From: a virus | Virus record (IMG/VR): IMGVR_UViG_3300050821_005745 | Coordinates: 1-45,273 of that record | DNA length: 45,273 bases | Strand: one strand, 5' to 3' | In this document: positions 1 to 6,624 of the stretch, piece after piece | Layout: each line of letters starts with the position of its first letter | Position numbering within the stretch: position 1 is the stretch's first letter | Notes under the pieces: generated by a model | Database searches by the model: none | Told to the model about the DNA's origin: nothing | The model's input: the letters and a program-made list of their open reading frames with translations, nothing else | Made by a program: the position numbers and the translations under genes

Positions 1-157
1 CTACGCCCTATAAGGTTTGCGTTATAGTCGACCGGAATTTCGGCGAGCGATTGGCCGAACTCCCACGAGGCGTGCCCGTGTGGATAGTGGACACGCCCCT
101 TTGTGGAAAGAACGACCTAACGAGAGTCATCTGACGGGCATCACGACTTTCAACGAC

Positions 158-376
158 ATGGAATCTTCGAGCCCTGAGGAACTCCTGATAGAGGAGCTTG
201 ACTCAGTCGATTTGCATCATGGCGTCCACTCGGCAGACCCACCATACGCCGTGCTTGAAGTGCTAGGCACGCAACTTACGGACAGCGCCAAACATGCGCT
301 CGCCGCCTACGGGTTCGAGGAGTTCCACGAAAACTCGACTGGATTCACCGCAATCAGGCGCGAACCAGTCACCTAG
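158..376 (+). CDS. Small acidic hypothetical protein
   Basis: I do not recognise this protein. From the ATG used here it is 72 residues, acidic in its first third (SPEELLIEELDSVD) and ending FTAIRREPVT. The frame is open from just after a TAA at position 11, and a TTG at 17 or GTG at 80 would give a longer, arginine-rich N-terminus. No clear Shine-Dalgarno decides between the starts. It converges with the gene on the minus strand, and the two 3' ends overlap by 8 bp. The compositional break between the basic first 47 residues and the acidic remainder is why I chose the ATG. Whether it is expressed is uncertain. Confidence 0.35.
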   Translation: MESSSPEELLIEELDSVDLHHGVHSADPPYAVLEVLGTQLTDSAKHALAAYGFEEFHENSTGFTAIRREPVT

Positions 377-809
377 TCGGTTCTCCTGCTTTGAGGAGGC
401 TTCCGAAAGTTGATCCAGTGCGGCCCGTTCTCTTTCGCCACCGCTCCCTGCTCACACACCTTCCGTCTTCATCGGTATAGGTGACCACGTGAGTAGCGCG
501 ATCTTTTGCAGTCAGCCGCATCGTGTGAAATGCCTTGTGCTTCGTAGGTGGGTAGAGACTTTGAAAACGAAGCTCCTTGCCGCCCCACGCAATCCGCGAT
601 ATTTCCAACGGGCTCTGGTCGCTCTCGTCAACGGCCGTGATGCGAACCATCCGTCCCCTGGCAGCGATTCTGTAAACCACAGCAGTTGTATGGTAAGGAT
701 TCGGCACTTGCTCCCAGACCCCCACGAAGGTGTGCGACAGACTTCGCTTTGCCCGCCCATTGGTTGACCCACCGTGGTCCGCTCTCTTCCGCTTTGCCCC
801 TGCTTTCAT
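369..809 (-). CDS. Hypothetical protein linked to HigBA
   Basis: Protein of 146 residues with no family I can name. The N-terminus is basic (KAGAKRKRADHGGSTNGRAKR). The middle is beta-rich (FVGVWEQVPNPYHTTAVVYRI) and could be a small lipocalin-like or beta-barrel fold, and the tail is basic. The ATG at 809 was chosen over one 30 bp upstream because AGAGGA sits just before it. The gene starts 46 bp after the antitoxin stop on the same strand, so it is probably the third gene of the toxin-antitoxin operon. It carries two copies of a short motif (DHGGSTN, RTGSTFGSLL) like DHSGSTFDSFL at the antitoxin N-terminus. The shared motif is seen directly; what it means is unknown. Confidence 0.5.
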   Translation of the reverse strand: MKAGAKRKRADHGGSTNGRAKRSLSHTFVGVWEQVPNPYHTTAVVYRIAARGRMVRITAVDESDQSPLEISRIAWGGKELRFQSLYPPTKHKAFHTMRLTAKDRATHVVTYTDEDGRCVSRERWRKRTGRTGSTFGSLLKAGEPTR

Positions 810-855
810 CGGCGTCCTCTGCTCGTATTCTCGGCCCATGCCGGAACTCTTCTAC

Positions 856-1182
856 CTAAGCCCGCTTCGCTGCCTTCGCATCGGCCACGCGAATGATTAC
901 ACGCTTGCCAAGCGCCTTGGCTGCACGAGTGATCGTGTCGAGAGTCACAGAAACATTCTGAGGGTCCAGCAGACGATCCAACTGTGACCTGCTCGTGCGA
1001 AGCTGCTTCGCCATCGCTTGTTTGGTCTTCTGCTGCTCTTGCATGGCCTGTTCCAGTTGCCACGCCAGCACCCGTTTGATTGCGACCGCCTCGACTTCCT
1101 CTCGGATTCCTTCCTCTTCGAGGAAGCTATCGAAGGTTGACCCACTGTGGTCCATTTTCTTGCGATTTTTCTTCACATTCAT
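856..1182 (-). CDS. higA: HigA-like antitoxin (XRE helix-turn-helix)
   Basis: Antitoxin of a type II toxin-antitoxin pair. It should bind and neutralise the RelE/HigB-like toxin encoded just upstream and repress the operon. The 108-residue protein has an N-terminal DHSGSTFDSFLEEEGI motif, seen in many such antitoxins, followed by an XRE-type helix-turn-helix at about residues 53-92 (TKQAMAKQLRTSRSQLDRLLD, then SVTLDTITRAAKALG). The toxin comes first and the antitoxin second, as in higBA operons. The ATG overlaps the toxin stop by 4 bp, which suggests translational coupling. A convergent or longer operon could include the gene at 369-809. The family is recognised from sequence alone, and toxicity is inferred. 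Confidence 0.8.
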   Translation of the reverse strand: MNVKKNRKKMDHSGSTFDSFLEEEGIREEVEAVAIKRVLAWQLEQAMQEQQKTKQAMAKQLRTSRSQLDRLLDPQNVSVTLDTITRAAKALGKRVIIRVADAKAAKRA

Positions 1183-1619
1183 TGCAGTCCCCCTTGATGC
1201 TTAGTCTTGTTGCGGCGCGCCAGGTCCAAATCCTCGTCCGGTGTCTTCCGCGTTTTCTTGAAGAATCCATGCAGCAAGACCATCCGGCCCTTCTTGTCGA
1301 TATAGAAAAGCACCCTCGCAATTCGGTTCTGGCCCAATGTCGTCCGTACTTCATGAATGCCGTCGCCTAGCGACTTGCAAACAGGCATCCCGATGGGCCA
1401 ACCGAATTCCACGGTTTTGACGTCTTTCCCGATCCGTTTCCGGTCATCGGGTGACAGCCCTCTCAGCCATTCCCGCACAGGCTCTCCGCCTGCCTCCGTG
1501 CAATAGAAGATCGCCGGAACCCTCTTGCCCTGTCGTTCAAGCGCCTCAGGCGGGGTACCTATGCCCGTCGAGGATTTGGGTTTCTTGCCCACTGAAACAG
1601 TGTACCACGCGCGGTACAT
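1179..1619 (-). CDS. higB: HigB/RelE-like toxin (phage-derived Gp49-like)
   Basis: Probable mRNA interferase of the RelE/HigB (Gp49-like) superfamily, which cleaves mRNA at the ribosome. The core begins near KRVPAIFYCTEAGGEPVREWL. It continues through GKDVKTVEFGWPIGMP, the conserved block KSLGDGIHEVRTTLGQNRIARVLFYIDKKGRMVLLHGFFKKTRKTP and a basic C-terminus, all typical of the family. The first 30 residues are poorly conserved. The ATG at 1619 lies inside a palindrome and lacks a ribosome-binding site, so the true start may be the GTG near 1577. It overlaps higA by 4 bp. Location at the end of an integrative element suggests a role in element maintenance, which is inference. Confidence 0.8.
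   Translation of the reverse strand: MYRAWYTVSVGKKPKSSTGIGTPPEALERQGKRVPAIFYCTEAGGEPVREWLRGLSPDDRKRIGKDVKTVEFGWPIGMPVCKSLGDGIHEVRTTLGQNRIARVLFYIDKKGRMVLLHGFFKKTRKTPDEDLDLARRNKTKHQGGLQ
1601..1618. promoter_or_regulatory. Palindrome at the higB start, candidate operator
   Basis: TGTACC-ACGCGC-GGTACA is a perfect inverted repeat with 6-bp arms and a 6-bp centre, directly over the first codons assigned to the toxin. HigA-type antitoxins repress their own operon through such palindromes. If this is the operator, the promoter lies just upstream (about 1620-1660) and the toxin probably starts downstream of 1601. Confidence 0.4.
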
Positions 1620-2296
1620 ATAAGGAGACAGTTCTTGAGTATGTGGTGCGGAAGGCCTAAACGTCGTCGCTTGGAAACCAAGGAAAAGTGAATTTTGTCT
1701 CTCACATTTTCGGTTATTTCTGCCTCTCTATATATAGGGCACACTCTCGCCGATTTCTTTGATTTTCTCGGTGAGGTTTGGCGAATTTTAACCCTCTATA
1801 TAGTAGGAGAGCTTTGTCGATGCGTGGTTCGGCAGATTCGACCGGGATGCCTGATGTCAAGAGTCGCCCGGCTGTGTTTCGCTTTGAAATTGTGAGCCAA
1901 GATTGGCTGCAAGAAATGAAGCTTGAATCTACTTCCGATTTTTTCCGTTCAGAAATGCGAGCAGTTCGCGGCCCATTTTTCAGCATGACGTTCAGGCACA
2001 TTCTGTCTCTGCTATTTCTCAGCAATTCTTCTGTGGCCCCGTTTCGTGGCCCCAATTCCGACAGCAGAAATGGAACGTGTTTTGCGACCTCGCGGCAGGC
2101 AAGCGAAATGATCGCGCCAGAAGCTCCCCATTCTCATGCAGATTTTCTAAGCATCGACCCGGATTCTACTTCTGGGGGTGAACGGTGCATGAAACATACA
2201 GATCACCCTGTCGTTCACTTCTTGGTTCACCTCATGATTTTCAGAACAGTCCGAAGCAGAAGAAGTTACGCAGGGCATGACGATCAATTTGGACAC
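1620..2296. other. Region without a convincing gene
   Basis: AT-richer DNA between the toxin-antitoxin operon and the inverted repeat upstream of xis. Two similar AT-rich stretches, ctctatatat near 1731 and ctctatatag near 1794, could be promoter parts. An open frame on the plus strand runs from an ATG at 1820 (with TAGGAGA 9 bp upstream) to 2449. Its translation has low-complexity composition, matches nothing I know and runs through the inverted repeat, so I do not call it a gene. Confidence 0.4.
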
Positions 2297-2414
2297 GGAC
2301 AAAACACCGGATTGGGCTGGAGCGACCCCACTTTTGTGCACGGTTCCGTGCCCAAAGTAATTCGTGGGGTCGCTCCAGCCCAACTGCGCATTGACCGCGC
2401 ACAGTGTTTTGTCC
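2297..2414. repeat. Nested inverted repeat upstream of xis-int
   Basis: Three inverted repeats lie inside one another. The outer arms ggacaaaacac (2297-2307) and gtgttttgtcc (2404-2414) are perfect. The middle arms, 20 bp perfect, are 2312-2331 and 2364-2383. In the centre gcacgg-tt-ccgtgc forms a third palindrome. The element ends 32 bp before the excisionase ATG. It could be a regulatory cruciform, an origin or transfer site of the element, or a MITE-like insertion. Confidence 0.85.
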
Positions 2415-2445
2415 GCTCTGCATTTTGCAGCAGGAGGCCACAGCA

Positions 2446-2658
2446 ATGAACAACGGAGATGAAAACCACACTGAACTTTTGACCGTGCATGAGATCGCCA
2501 GGCTTCTGAAGGTACCGGTTTCTTGGGTGTACGGGCACACCAGAAAACGCTCGATAGATCGCCTGCCGGGATACCGCCTTGGGAAGTATTGGCGTTTCCG
2601 TGCAGACGAAGTAATGGCCTGGGTGCAGCGCCAGAGGAGAGATCGCGAAGCGGCTTGA
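2446..2658 (+). CDS. xis: Excisionase-family helix-turn-helix protein
   Basis: DNA-binding directionality factor or excisionase of the left element, expected to bend DNA at the attachment site and steer the adjacent integrase toward excision. The 70-residue protein has one winged-helix (MerR/Xis-like) domain: LTVHEIARLLKVPVSWVYGHT forms the helix-turn-helix, and PGYRLGKYWRFRADEVMAWV is the wing with the tryptophan-arginine pair common in this family. The ATG at 2446 is preceded by AGGAGG at 2432, a good ribosome-binding site, so a longer frame from 2404 is rejected. The integrase follows on the same strand. The nested inverted repeat lies directly upstream and may control the pair. Confidence 0.8.
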   Translation: MNNGDENHTELLTVHEIARLLKVPVSWVYGHTRKRSIDRLPGYRLGKYWRFRADEVMAWVQRQRRDREAA

Positions 2659-2731
2659 CATGCGGACTACACTCATAAGCGACGCAGAACAAGCTGGGCG
2701 GGCCATCGAGATCCCAAGGAAGGGAGAAACG

Positions 2732-3928
2732 ATGGCTCGAAGAGGTTTCCAGCAAGGATCGCTTTTCCAGCGCGGCACTCGGGGAAAGCTTCGGGTGGCA
2801 CGCTGGTGGGAGGATGTAATTCAAGCAGACGGCACGCTCGGCAGACTGAGGCGATCCGAAGTGATCGGGACCGTCGCCGAATTTCCGACGCGCCGCGTGG
2901 CTATGCAGGTTCTGTCTCAAAGGTTAGGGTCCATCAATAGCGGAACGGCACGACCACAGTCCGTCCGTACATTTGGCGATTTCGTCAAGGACGATTGGAC
3001 GCCTGTAGTTTTGCCCACACTCAAGTACGCAACCCAGAAGCACTATCGGTACATGCTCGACGTGCATCTCAATCCAGCTTTCGGCCAGAGACAGCTTAGG
3101 GAGCTTACGCGAGAAGAGCTGCAAAGCTTCCTCAGCCGAAAACTCCGCAACGGGCTATCGTGGGAAACCGTTCACCACTTCAAGTGTGGTATGAGCAAGA
3201 TTCTCGGAGCAGCCGAAGAATGGGGCTACATAGCCGAGAACGTAGCTCAGAAAACGAAACTCCCGCGACGGCAGCGTGGAACGGAGCGAATTGTCCTCAC
3301 TCCGATCCAGGTGCGAGACATAGCTGCGGTACTGAATGAACCCGCACGCTCGGTCACGTTGCTACTGGCGCTGACGGGATTGCGTGTAGGGGAGTTGCTT
3401 GCACTTCGTTGGGGGTGTATTGATTTGACTGCTCGCATGCTCCGTGTTTGTGAAACGGTGTATGACGGGCACTTCGATCAACCCAAGACGAAGCGCAGTG
3501 CGCGAACCATCCCGATTGGAACGGAGACGGCAGAAATTCTCGCCGCTATCCGTCCCGCCGCTATTGATGCAAAGGCCCTGGTATTCGCCACACGTGAGGG
3601 ATTGCCGCTAGATCGTTGGAATCTCTTGCGCAAGCACCTGAAGCCCGCCGCAAAGAAGCTAGGGCTTCCTGGAGTCACGTGGCATCTTCTGAGGCATAGC
3701 CACGCGACGATGCTCGATTCTGTAGGAACGCCGCTAGGAACGATGCAATCGCTTCTAGGGCATTCCACGCCGGAAATCACGCGCGAGATTTATTTGCACG
3801 CGATCCCGGAAGAGCAGCGTCGCGCAGTGGAAAGTGTCGAGCGGCTTGTATTTGGACCCAAATGGACCCAAATGGACCCAAATGGACCCAAGTTCAGCCT
3901 TCGGCGCAACCGGCGTCAAGCAGAGTAA
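2732..3928 (+). CDS. int: Tyrosine recombinase (integrase) of the left element
   Basis: Site-specific recombinase of 398 residues. The N-terminal part (MARRGFQQGSLFQRGTR, ARWWEDV) is an arm-type DNA-binding segment, followed by a SAM-like core-binding domain at about residues 80-185 and the catalytic domain. Catalytic residues visible are Arg218 (TGLRVGEL), Lys252 or Lys254, His318 and Arg321 (HLLRH), His344 (LLGHS) and the nucleophile Tyr354. The ATG at 2732 has AAGGGAG upstream and is preferred to one at 2660. The stop lies about 20 bp from the tRNA-Pro 3' end, so the tRNA 3' end is its likely target. The last codons run through a 10-bp tandem repeat. The N-terminal style resembles acidobacterial integrases (recollection, not a search). 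Confidence 0.9.
   Translation: MARRGFQQGSLFQRGTRGKLRVARWWEDVIQADGTLGRLRRSEVIGTVAEFPTRRVAMQVLSQRLGSINSGTARPQSVRTFGDFVKDDWTPVVLPTLKYATQKHYRYMLDVHLNPAFGQRQLRELTREELQSFLSRKLRNGLSWETVHHFKCGMSKILGAAEEWGYIAENVAQKTKLPRRQRGTERIVLTPIQVRDIAAVLNEPARSVTLLLALTGLRVGELLALRWGCIDLTARMLRVCETVYDGHFDQPKTKRSARTIPIGTETAEILAAIRPAAIDAKALVFATREGLPLDRWNLLRKHLKPAAKKLGLPGVTWHLLRHSHATMLDSVGTPLGTMQSLLGHSTPEITREIYLHAIPEEQRRAVESVERLVFGPKWTQMDPNGPKFSLRRNRRQAE
3854..3893 (+). repeat. Four 10-bp tandem repeats in the integrase 3' end
   Basis: ggacccaaat is repeated three times exactly, and a fourth copy differs at one base (ggacccaagt). The period of 10 bp is not a multiple of three, so each copy is read in a different frame (GPKWTQMDPNGPK). 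A gain or loss of one unit would change the reading frame of the integrase tail. Confidence 0.95.
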
Positions 3929-3948
3929 ATTGAAAACAAAGAAGTAAA

Positions 3949-4025
3949 TGGTCGGGGCGTCCGGATTTGAACCGGAGGCCTCCTGCGCCCAAGGCAGGCG
4001 CGCTACCAGGCTGCGCTACGCCCCG
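3949..4025 (-). tRNA. tRNA-Pro (UGG anticodon), CCA encoded
   Basis: On the minus strand the acceptor arms CGGGGCG and CGCCCCG pair perfectly. The D-arm has GCGC-AGCCTGGTA-GCGC and the anticodon arm is CCTGC-CTTGGGC-GCAGG with anticodon TGG. The T-arm is TCCGG-TTCAAAT-CCGGA, then discriminator A and an encoded CCA. It would decode CCA (and by wobble other Pro codons). It is intact, but its 5' 45 nt and everything upstream are now supplied by the prophage, while its 3' part abuts the other element. Confidence 0.97.
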
Positions 4026-4067
4026 ACCGAGTCAGGAAATGCTGGGTTTAGCAGCACGTTCCCTCCA

Positions 4068-4105
4068 GTCAAAATCATAGCACAGGGGGTCATCTCCGTC
4101 CGGCG
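4068..4105 (-). promoter_or_regulatory. Candidate phage-supplied promoter for the tRNA
   Basis: On the minus strand TATGAT (4074-4079) is a good -10 hexamer about 49 bp before the tRNA 5' end, but no convincing -35 box lies 16-18 bp further upstream. Because integration moved the native upstream region to the far side of the prophage, some promoter in this stretch must transcribe the restored tRNA, or read-through must do so. Confidence 0.3.
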
Positions 4106-4169
4106 ACTACGCACGGGAACCAACCAAAGATATGGCCTTTTCGGAGCGGCTCGAATATCATGCGGTCAC

Positions 4170-4691
4170 GTGAAACTCACCACCTATTCCTACCGCTTCG
4201 CCGCCGAAGTATTGAACAGTCCAGCGTTCCTGAAGGAACGCAAGGACATCGAGGACATTTTCAAATCAATCGTGGTGCCTCAACTGAAGCCGCCCAAGCT
4301 TCGCACCCGAGGCGGCAAGTCCATGACCTTCACCACGGCGCAGAAGGATATGAACGTACTGCTCAACGACGAATTCAAGAAGAAGGGATGGGATTGCCAA
4401 CCGAACGTCACCGAGGACAAAGTGACGGGCATCAAGGCGGACTACAAGAAGGCTCGTGTGCAGGTCGAGGTTCAGTTCGGCAACATGGCGCGGTGGTACA
4501 CGGACGTATTCAAGTTCCAAGTGTCGTACTCGCTGGGCTTGATCGACGTGGGCGTGCTGGTCGTGCCGATGCAGGCGTTCGCCAACACCATCGACGAGAA
4601 CGTCGCCCACTACGAGCGAGTCGTGCGGGAACTTCCTTACGCCAAGATGAGCATCACGCTCCCGATCTGGGTCGTGGGAATCGCTCCCTGA
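4170..4691 (+). CDS. Type II restriction endonuclease, BstYI/BglII-like
   Basis: Restriction endonuclease that should cut unmodified DNA at a GATC-centred hexamer. The 173-residue protein (GTG start) matches the BglII/BstYI family along its length: an opening like BstYI (YSYRFAAEVLNSPAF), the catalytic set Asp91, Glu100 and Gln102 in ADYKKARVQVEVQFGN, and the C-terminus PIWVVGIAP. The spacing Asp-x8-Glu-x-Gln equals that of BglII (D84, E93, Q95). The open frame extends back into the tRNA, so the GTG at 4170 is the first credible start, though its ribosome-binding site is weak. A methyltransferase follows 63 bp downstream on the same strand. The complete absence of RGATCY in the prophage supports a BstYI-like specificity. 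Confidence 0.85.
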   Translation: MKLTTYSYRFAAEVLNSPAFLKERKDIEDIFKSIVVPQLKPPKLRTRGGKSMTFTTAQKDMNVLLNDEFKKKGWDCQPNVTEDKVTGIKADYKKARVQVEVQFGNMARWYTDVFKFQVSYSLGLIDVGVLVVPMQAFANTIDENVAHYERVVRELPYAKMSITLPIWVVGIAP

Positions 4692-4722
4692 GTTTTCCAC
4701 AGAAAACACTTCGACTTGGGCC

Positions 4723-4750
4723 TTGCCTTTATGCACGCACCAGCTATAGT
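4723..4750 (+). promoter_or_regulatory. Candidate methyltransferase promoter
   Basis: TTGCCT (4723-4728), a 16-bp spacer and TATAGT (4745-4750) lie between the endonuclease stop and the methyltransferase start. Transcription would begin near 4757, at or just before the ATGs at 4755 and 4764. That would give a leaderless or almost leaderless mRNA and let the methyltransferase be made independently of the endonuclease. Confidence 0.4.
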
Positions 4751-4754
4751 GGTG

Positions 4755-5690
4755 ATGTTTCCGATGCAGACCGTCCCCCACTACAGCCCCCACGCCAAAG
4801 CGACGCTCTTCCATGGCGACCGACTCGATCTTCTCAAGCAAATCCCAGACGGCACGGCGCGATTGATCGTCACGTCCCCGCCGTACAACATCGGAAAGAA
4901 ATACGAGAAGCGGCTCCAGTTCGAGCATTACTTGGAGCAGCAGGAAGAGACTCTCAAGGCTGCGCATCGTGCGTTGGCTGACGACGGAAGCCTGTGTTGG
5001 CAAGTCGGGAACCACGTGAGCCAGGACGGCGAGATTTTCCCCATCGACATCTTCGTCTACCAGATTTGCAAGAAGCTCGGAATGAAGCTCCGCAACCGTA
5101 TCGTCTGGTGCTTCGAGCATGGGCTGCACTGCAAGAACCGCATGTCGGGGCGCTACGAGAACATCGTGTGGTTCACCAAGGGCGACGACTACGTCTTCAA
5201 CCTCGACCCGATCCGCGTGCCGCAGAAATATCCCGGCAAGAAAGCGTTCAAGGGGCCGCGCAAGGGAGAGTACACCTGCAATCCGCTGGGCAAGAATCCC
5301 GGCGACGTCTGGGTGATCCCGAACGTGAAGCATAACCACGTCGAGAAGACGATCCATCCGTGCCAGTTCCCAATCGAGTTGGTTGAGCGGCTGATACTCG
5401 CCTTGACGAACAAGGGCGACTTGGTGATTGATCCTTACCTTGGTGTGGGGTCGGCGGCGTGCGCTGCGGTGCTCCACAAGCGCCGTGCGGCTGGTGCGGA
5501 CTTGAGCAAGGAATATCTGGAAATCGCACGCGAGAGGATCGAGCTTGCGATGCAGGGAAGACTGCCGAGGCGACCGCTGGGAAAGCTGGTCTACGTACCA
5601 AGCCCGAACGACACGATCACAAAGCGACCGAAGGAACTTGGTCGCGGCAACGGTCACCATCCTTACGACCAATCGCCGCTGTTCGCTTAA
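4755..5690 (+). CDS. DNA methyltransferase of the R-M system (probably N4-cytosine, beta class)
   Basis: S-adenosylmethionine-dependent DNA methyltransferase that protects DNA from the neighbouring endonuclease. From the ATG at 4755 it has 311 residues. The catalytic motif IV SPPY is at residues 41-44 (TSPPYNIGK), a central target-recognition region follows (about 130-200), and the SAM-binding motif DPYLGVGSA is at 226-234. The order IV, target region, I defines the beta class, and SPPY is typical of N4-cytosine enzymes such as those paired with BamHI and BglII. ATGs at 4731, 4755 and 4764 are all possible starts. The protein begins its conserved part only at about residue 17. It converges with the minus-strand phage operon, overlapping its last gene by 4 bp. 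Confidence 0.9.
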   Translation: MFPMQTVPHYSPHAKATLFHGDRLDLLKQIPDGTARLIVTSPPYNIGKKYEKRLQFEHYLEQQEETLKAAHRALADDGSLCWQVGNHVSQDGEIFPIDIFVYQICKKLGMKLRNRIVWCFEHGLHCKNRMSGRYENIVWFTKGDDYVFNLDPIRVPQKYPGKKAFKGPRKGEYTCNPLGKNPGDVWVIPNVKHNHVEKTIHPCQFPIELVERLILALTNKGDLVIDPYLGVGSAACAAVLHKRRAAGADLSKEYLEIARERIELAMQGRLPRRPLGKLVYVPSPNDTITKRPKELGRGNGHHPYDQSPLFA

Positions 5691-6064
5691 GACATCCGCT
5701 TCATTTCCTCTTCGGTCATGATGCGCACAGGGACGGCGAGGCGCGGCAGGTAATCGTTCTCGGCTTCGCGGACGCGCCGCTGGGTCTCCTCGCGCTCTTC
5801 GTCGGTCATCGGATGCCAGTCTTCCTTCTTGTACGCCCCCTTTGTGCCTTTGCGACCGTTGTTCGGGCGTGGCGTGGATACGCCGAGCGACGTCTTCAAG
5901 TCCCTGAGGGATTGGCCGGGGAATTCGTCCGCGATCCACGCGACGAAGCGGTGCTGGGGACAGTCGAACATCTTCCACAGTTCGCGGACTCGGACGCCGC
6001 GCTTGATCAACTCGACGACGCGGTCGCGGAAATCCTCAGGCTTTGTCTTGGGGCGTCGTGGCAT
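5687..6064 (-). CDS. Small basic hypothetical protein, possible DNA-binding
   Basis: Last gene of the leftward late operon, 125 residues, not assigned to a family. The N-terminal half reads RVVELIKRGVRVRELWKMFDCPQHRFVAWIADEFPG, which looks like a helix-turn-helix or terminase-small-subunit-like DNA-binding fold. The middle is basic (RPNNGRKGTKGAYKKED) and the C-terminus is charged and helical. It overlaps the start of the next upstream gene by 29 bp and meets the methyltransferase 3' end with a 4-bp convergent overlap. The helix-turn-helix reading is my inference from residue pattern only. Confidence 0.7.
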   Translation of the reverse strand: MPRRPKTKPEDFRDRVVELIKRGVRVRELWKMFDCPQHRFVAWIADEFPGQSLRDLKTSLGVSTPRPNNGRKGTKGAYKKEDWHPMTDEEREETQRRVREAENDYLPRLAVPVRIMTEEEMKRMS

Positions 6065-6290
6065 TGTCTTTGTGATCCCGTCCCGCCAACTTCACCGCGA
6101 TCCAAGCAGCGCAGTTGTCGTGGACGACACCCAGCCCGCCGATGGCAGTCAAGGCGGCTGCGAACGAATCGGTGAGCTTGCCCATGAAGGCGAGGGTGAT
6201 CATCGCTGCCAAGGACACGATGACGACAAACTCTGCGAAGCCATCCACGGGAGCGAAGAATTGATACAGGGGTTTGAGAGAGTAGCTCAT
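6036..6290 (-). CDS. Small membrane protein, holin-like
   Basis: Protein of 84 residues with two likely membrane segments: EFVVIVSLAAMITLAFMG at about 20-37 and FAAALTAIGGLGVVHDNCAAWIAV at about 43-66, then a polar tail. Size, two-segment topology and position in a string of membrane genes at the end of the late operon fit a class II holin that would form the lysis lesion for the endolysin at 19674-20111. The endolysin is far away, however, so the assignment is tentative. Its ATG overlaps the upstream stop by 4 bp. Confidence 0.6.
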   Translation of the reverse strand: MSYSLKPLYQFFAPVDGFAEFVVIVSLAAMITLAFMGKLTDSFAAALTAIGGLGVVHDNCAAWIAVKLAGRDHKDNATTPQDKA

Positions 6291-6592
6291 ATCTTTGTCT
6301 TAAGGATGGCGTCCACGATGCGGTCGTTGCCGTCTCGGATGGTGTCGGTGAGCTTCTCGAACCTGCTGTCCATCTTCTCTTCAAGGTGCGCGATGTGGTT
6401 CGTGCCGAGGAGCTTGACACCGTCTTCGATGCGGTCAGCCTGATCGTCACGATCTTTCTGCTTCTCTTCGAACTTCTGCTTGAATACGCCGATCTTGAAC
6501 GCCCACACGGCGACACCGAGCAGTCCCGTTCCCATGAGCGCCGTCACGATGTGCGCTATTACTTCAAGTGTCCCGCCGACTTGGTCTGACAT
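6287..6592 (-). CDS. Membrane-anchored coiled-coil protein
   Basis: Protein of 101 residues with one N-terminal membrane segment (VIAHIVTALMGTGLLGVAVWAF, about 11-32). A highly charged helical region follows (KQKFEEKQKDRDDQADRIEDGVK and HLEEKMDSRFEKLTDTIRDGNDRI), likely a coiled coil on one side of the membrane. This topology is seen in phage holin-associated and spanin-like proteins. It overlaps the next gene by 4 bp (ATGA), so the two are probably translationally coupled and may act together in lysis. No sequence family is recognised with confidence. Confidence 0.65.
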   Translation of the reverse strand: MSDQVGGTLEVIAHIVTALMGTGLLGVAVWAFKIGVFKQKFEEKQKDRDDQADRIEDGVKLLGTNHIAHLEEKMDSRFEKLTDTIRDGNDRIVDAILKTKI

Positions 6593-6624
6593 GGCAAAAT
6601 TCCATCCTTATAGGTAATACCCGC

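Larger units (their letters stand above)
1..3948. mobile_element. Right end of a second integrative element (partial)
   Basis: This stretch holds a toxin-antitoxin operon, an excisionase and a tyrosine integrase whose stop lies about 20 bp from the 3' CCA of the tRNA-Pro gene. That is the usual layout of the int end of an integrative element inserted at a tRNA 3' end. It lies outside the 47-bp repeat bounding the prophage, so it is a separate element. Its other end and second attachment site are not in the window. Confidence 0.6.
3981..4762. other. attL-proximal end of the prophage with R-M cargo
   Basis: attL itself is the 47-bp block 3981-4027. It is identical to 44716-44762 and covers the tRNA-Pro from 2 bp before its 5' end to the base after the anticodon stem. 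The prophage DNA then begins with the non-coding stretch 4028-4169, followed by the restriction endonuclease gene. The repeat is lost on both sides at the next base (c at 3980 against a at 44715; c at 4028 against a at 44763). Confidence 0.9.

Noticed and set aside
1820-2449. Plus-strand frame with a fair ribosome-binding site
   Set aside because: The sequence is unlike a known protein, runs through the nested inverted repeat and overlaps the excisionase start. It was left as possible noise.
4266-5978. Open frame of 570 codons on the minus strand
   Set aside because: It is antisense to the endonuclease and methyltransferase genes, whose sequences carry clear family motifs. Its own composition is rich in Arg, His, Val and Asp, as expected of a shadow frame.
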